A stretch of DNA of 16,436 nt from contig DDTL01000072.1 in the NCBI GenBank assembly GCA_002344345.1, positions 6,108 through 22,543 on the forward strand, read 5' to 3'. Origin of the DNA: Saprospiraceae bacterium UBA2365. Lineage in GTDB: Bacteria > Bacteroidota > Bacteroidia > Chitinophagales > Saprospiraceae. A program made the translations under genes and the position numbers. Shown one piece after another: positions 15,979-16,436 of this stretch (positions are counted from its first letter, which is position 1; each line of letters opens with the position of its first letter). The notes beneath the pieces are model-generated. The model ran no database searches, was not told where the DNA came from, and worked only from the letters and a program-made list of their open reading frames with translations.

Positions 15979-16227
15979 CTAAGCAACCACTTTTTCCATA
16001 TTTCCGTCACCTTTAGCTTTGTACACTGTTATTACGCCATCAGGACAGATCACTGCACAGTTGGCACAACCGATGCAACCGTCAGCCATCAATTCCATAA
16101 AATGATAGCCTTTTCCATTGAATTCTTTCGACATGGCAATGACGTCAACAGGGCAGGTTTCTATACACAGCACACAACCTTTGCATTTTTCGATATCAAC
16201 TTCAATATGTCCGATAATTTTTGCCAT
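15979..16227 (-). CDS. 2[4Fe-4S] ferredoxin, delta subunit of the 2-oxoacid oxidoreductase
   Basis: This small ferredoxin (82 aa) has two complete cluster motifs: C15-x2-C18-x2-C21-x3-C25-P and C51-x2-C54-x2-C57-x3-C61-P. It probably accepts electrons from the beta-subunit cluster and passes them to soluble ferredoxin. The segment between the motifs (MSKEFNGKGYHFMELMADG) resembles KorD/VorD delta subunits rather than free ferredoxins. I choose the ATG at 16227 (MAKIIGHIEVD). An in-frame TTG at 16245 is open but adds an unrelated six-residue start. It is the first gene of the four-gene operon, with a good promoter upstream. Confidence 0.9.
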   Translation of the reverse strand: MAKIIGHIEVDIEKCKGCVLCIETCPVDVIAMSKEFNGKGYHFMELMADGCIGCANCAVICPDGVITVYKAKGDGNMEKVVA

Positions 16228-16350
16228 AACAGGATATTTGCACAATTAATTTTAAGAATAAAAATAAATAGAAATCAAAAAATGTAATTTTAAATATGGA
16301 ATTAAATTCAAATATGGCAAAATGACAAAATTTAATTTCTTTTATGGGTG

Positions 16351-16380
16351 CAAAATTACAAAATCAAAACGGGAAATCAA
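16351..16380 (-). promoter_or_regulatory. Promoter of the oxidoreductase operon
   Basis: On the - strand, TTGA (16380-16377), an 18-base spacer and TAATTTTG followed by CACCC (-7 element at 16358-16351) match the Bacteroidota promoter layout. Transcription would start near 16344, leaving an AT-rich leader of about 115 bases before the ferredoxin ATG. No riboswitch-like structure was recognised in that leader. Confidence 0.6.
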
Positions 16381-16436
16381 TCGATTATTTACATGTTGTA
16401 TAAAGTTTAGAACGATTAAAAATAAAATATTTCCGG

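Noticed and set aside
16228..16245. Upstream TTG start for the ferredoxin
   Set aside because: It adds six residues with no family support, and the ATG at 16227 gives the normal delta-subunit N-terminus.

Overview
The window looks like a chromosomal segment of an AT-rich member of the Bacteroidota, possibly Saprospiria or Cytophagia; the exact lineage cannot be fixed from the sequence. The evidence is the recurrent TAnnTTTG promoter element (for example TATCTTTG before the acyl-CoA dehydrogenase and TAATTTTG before the ferredoxin), the lack of clear Shine-Dalgarno sites, a PorV/PorQ-like barrel protein with the Bacteroidota-style N-terminus, a long DUF3340-type tail-specific protease and a DUF4197 lipoprotein. 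No rRNA, tRNA, CRISPR array or phage gene was seen.

Region 1 (206-5089, + strand) is a tight three-gene operon. It encodes the FeS/FAD subunit and the molybdopterin subunit of a xanthine dehydrogenase, then a YgeY-type M20 amidohydrolase. All active-site residues of purine-oxidising xanthine dehydrogenases are present, so purine hydroxylation is the best guess. YgeY is known elsewhere as a companion of xanthine dehydrogenase and purine/ureide catabolic genes, but its reaction is not established.

Region 2 (5232-8325) holds NAD kinase (+) and a membrane-anchored S41 C-terminal processing protease (-). They converge on a shared hairpin terminator.

Region 3 (8326-9537) is about 1.2 kb without a credible gene, and it is the most unusual stretch. 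It holds a 92-bp element with 23-bp terminal inverted repeats and a perfect flanking 8-bp direct repeat (MITE-like). It also holds a GC-rich minisatellite of seven 14-bp units.

Region 4 (9538-11905) encodes an outer-membrane beta-barrel protein (+), a DUF4197 lipoprotein (-) and dihydroneopterin aldolase FolB (-). A long compound hairpin lies between the first two.

Region 5 (12166-16436) contains a glutaryl-CoA dehydrogenase-type acyl-CoA dehydrogenase (+). It converges across a perfect 13-bp-stem hairpin on a four-gene operon (-) for a 2-oxoacid:ferredoxin oxidoreductase, in the order ferredoxin (delta), alpha, beta, gamma. A 2-oxoacid decarboxylase that makes acyl-CoA next to a glutaryl-CoA dehydrogenase would fit amino-acid (for example lysine) catabolism, but the substrate of the oxidoreductase cannot be read from the sequence.

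Most of the window is ordinary metabolism and housekeeping. The best candidates for something undescribed are the MITE-like element, the minisatellite and the XDH-YgeY pairing.
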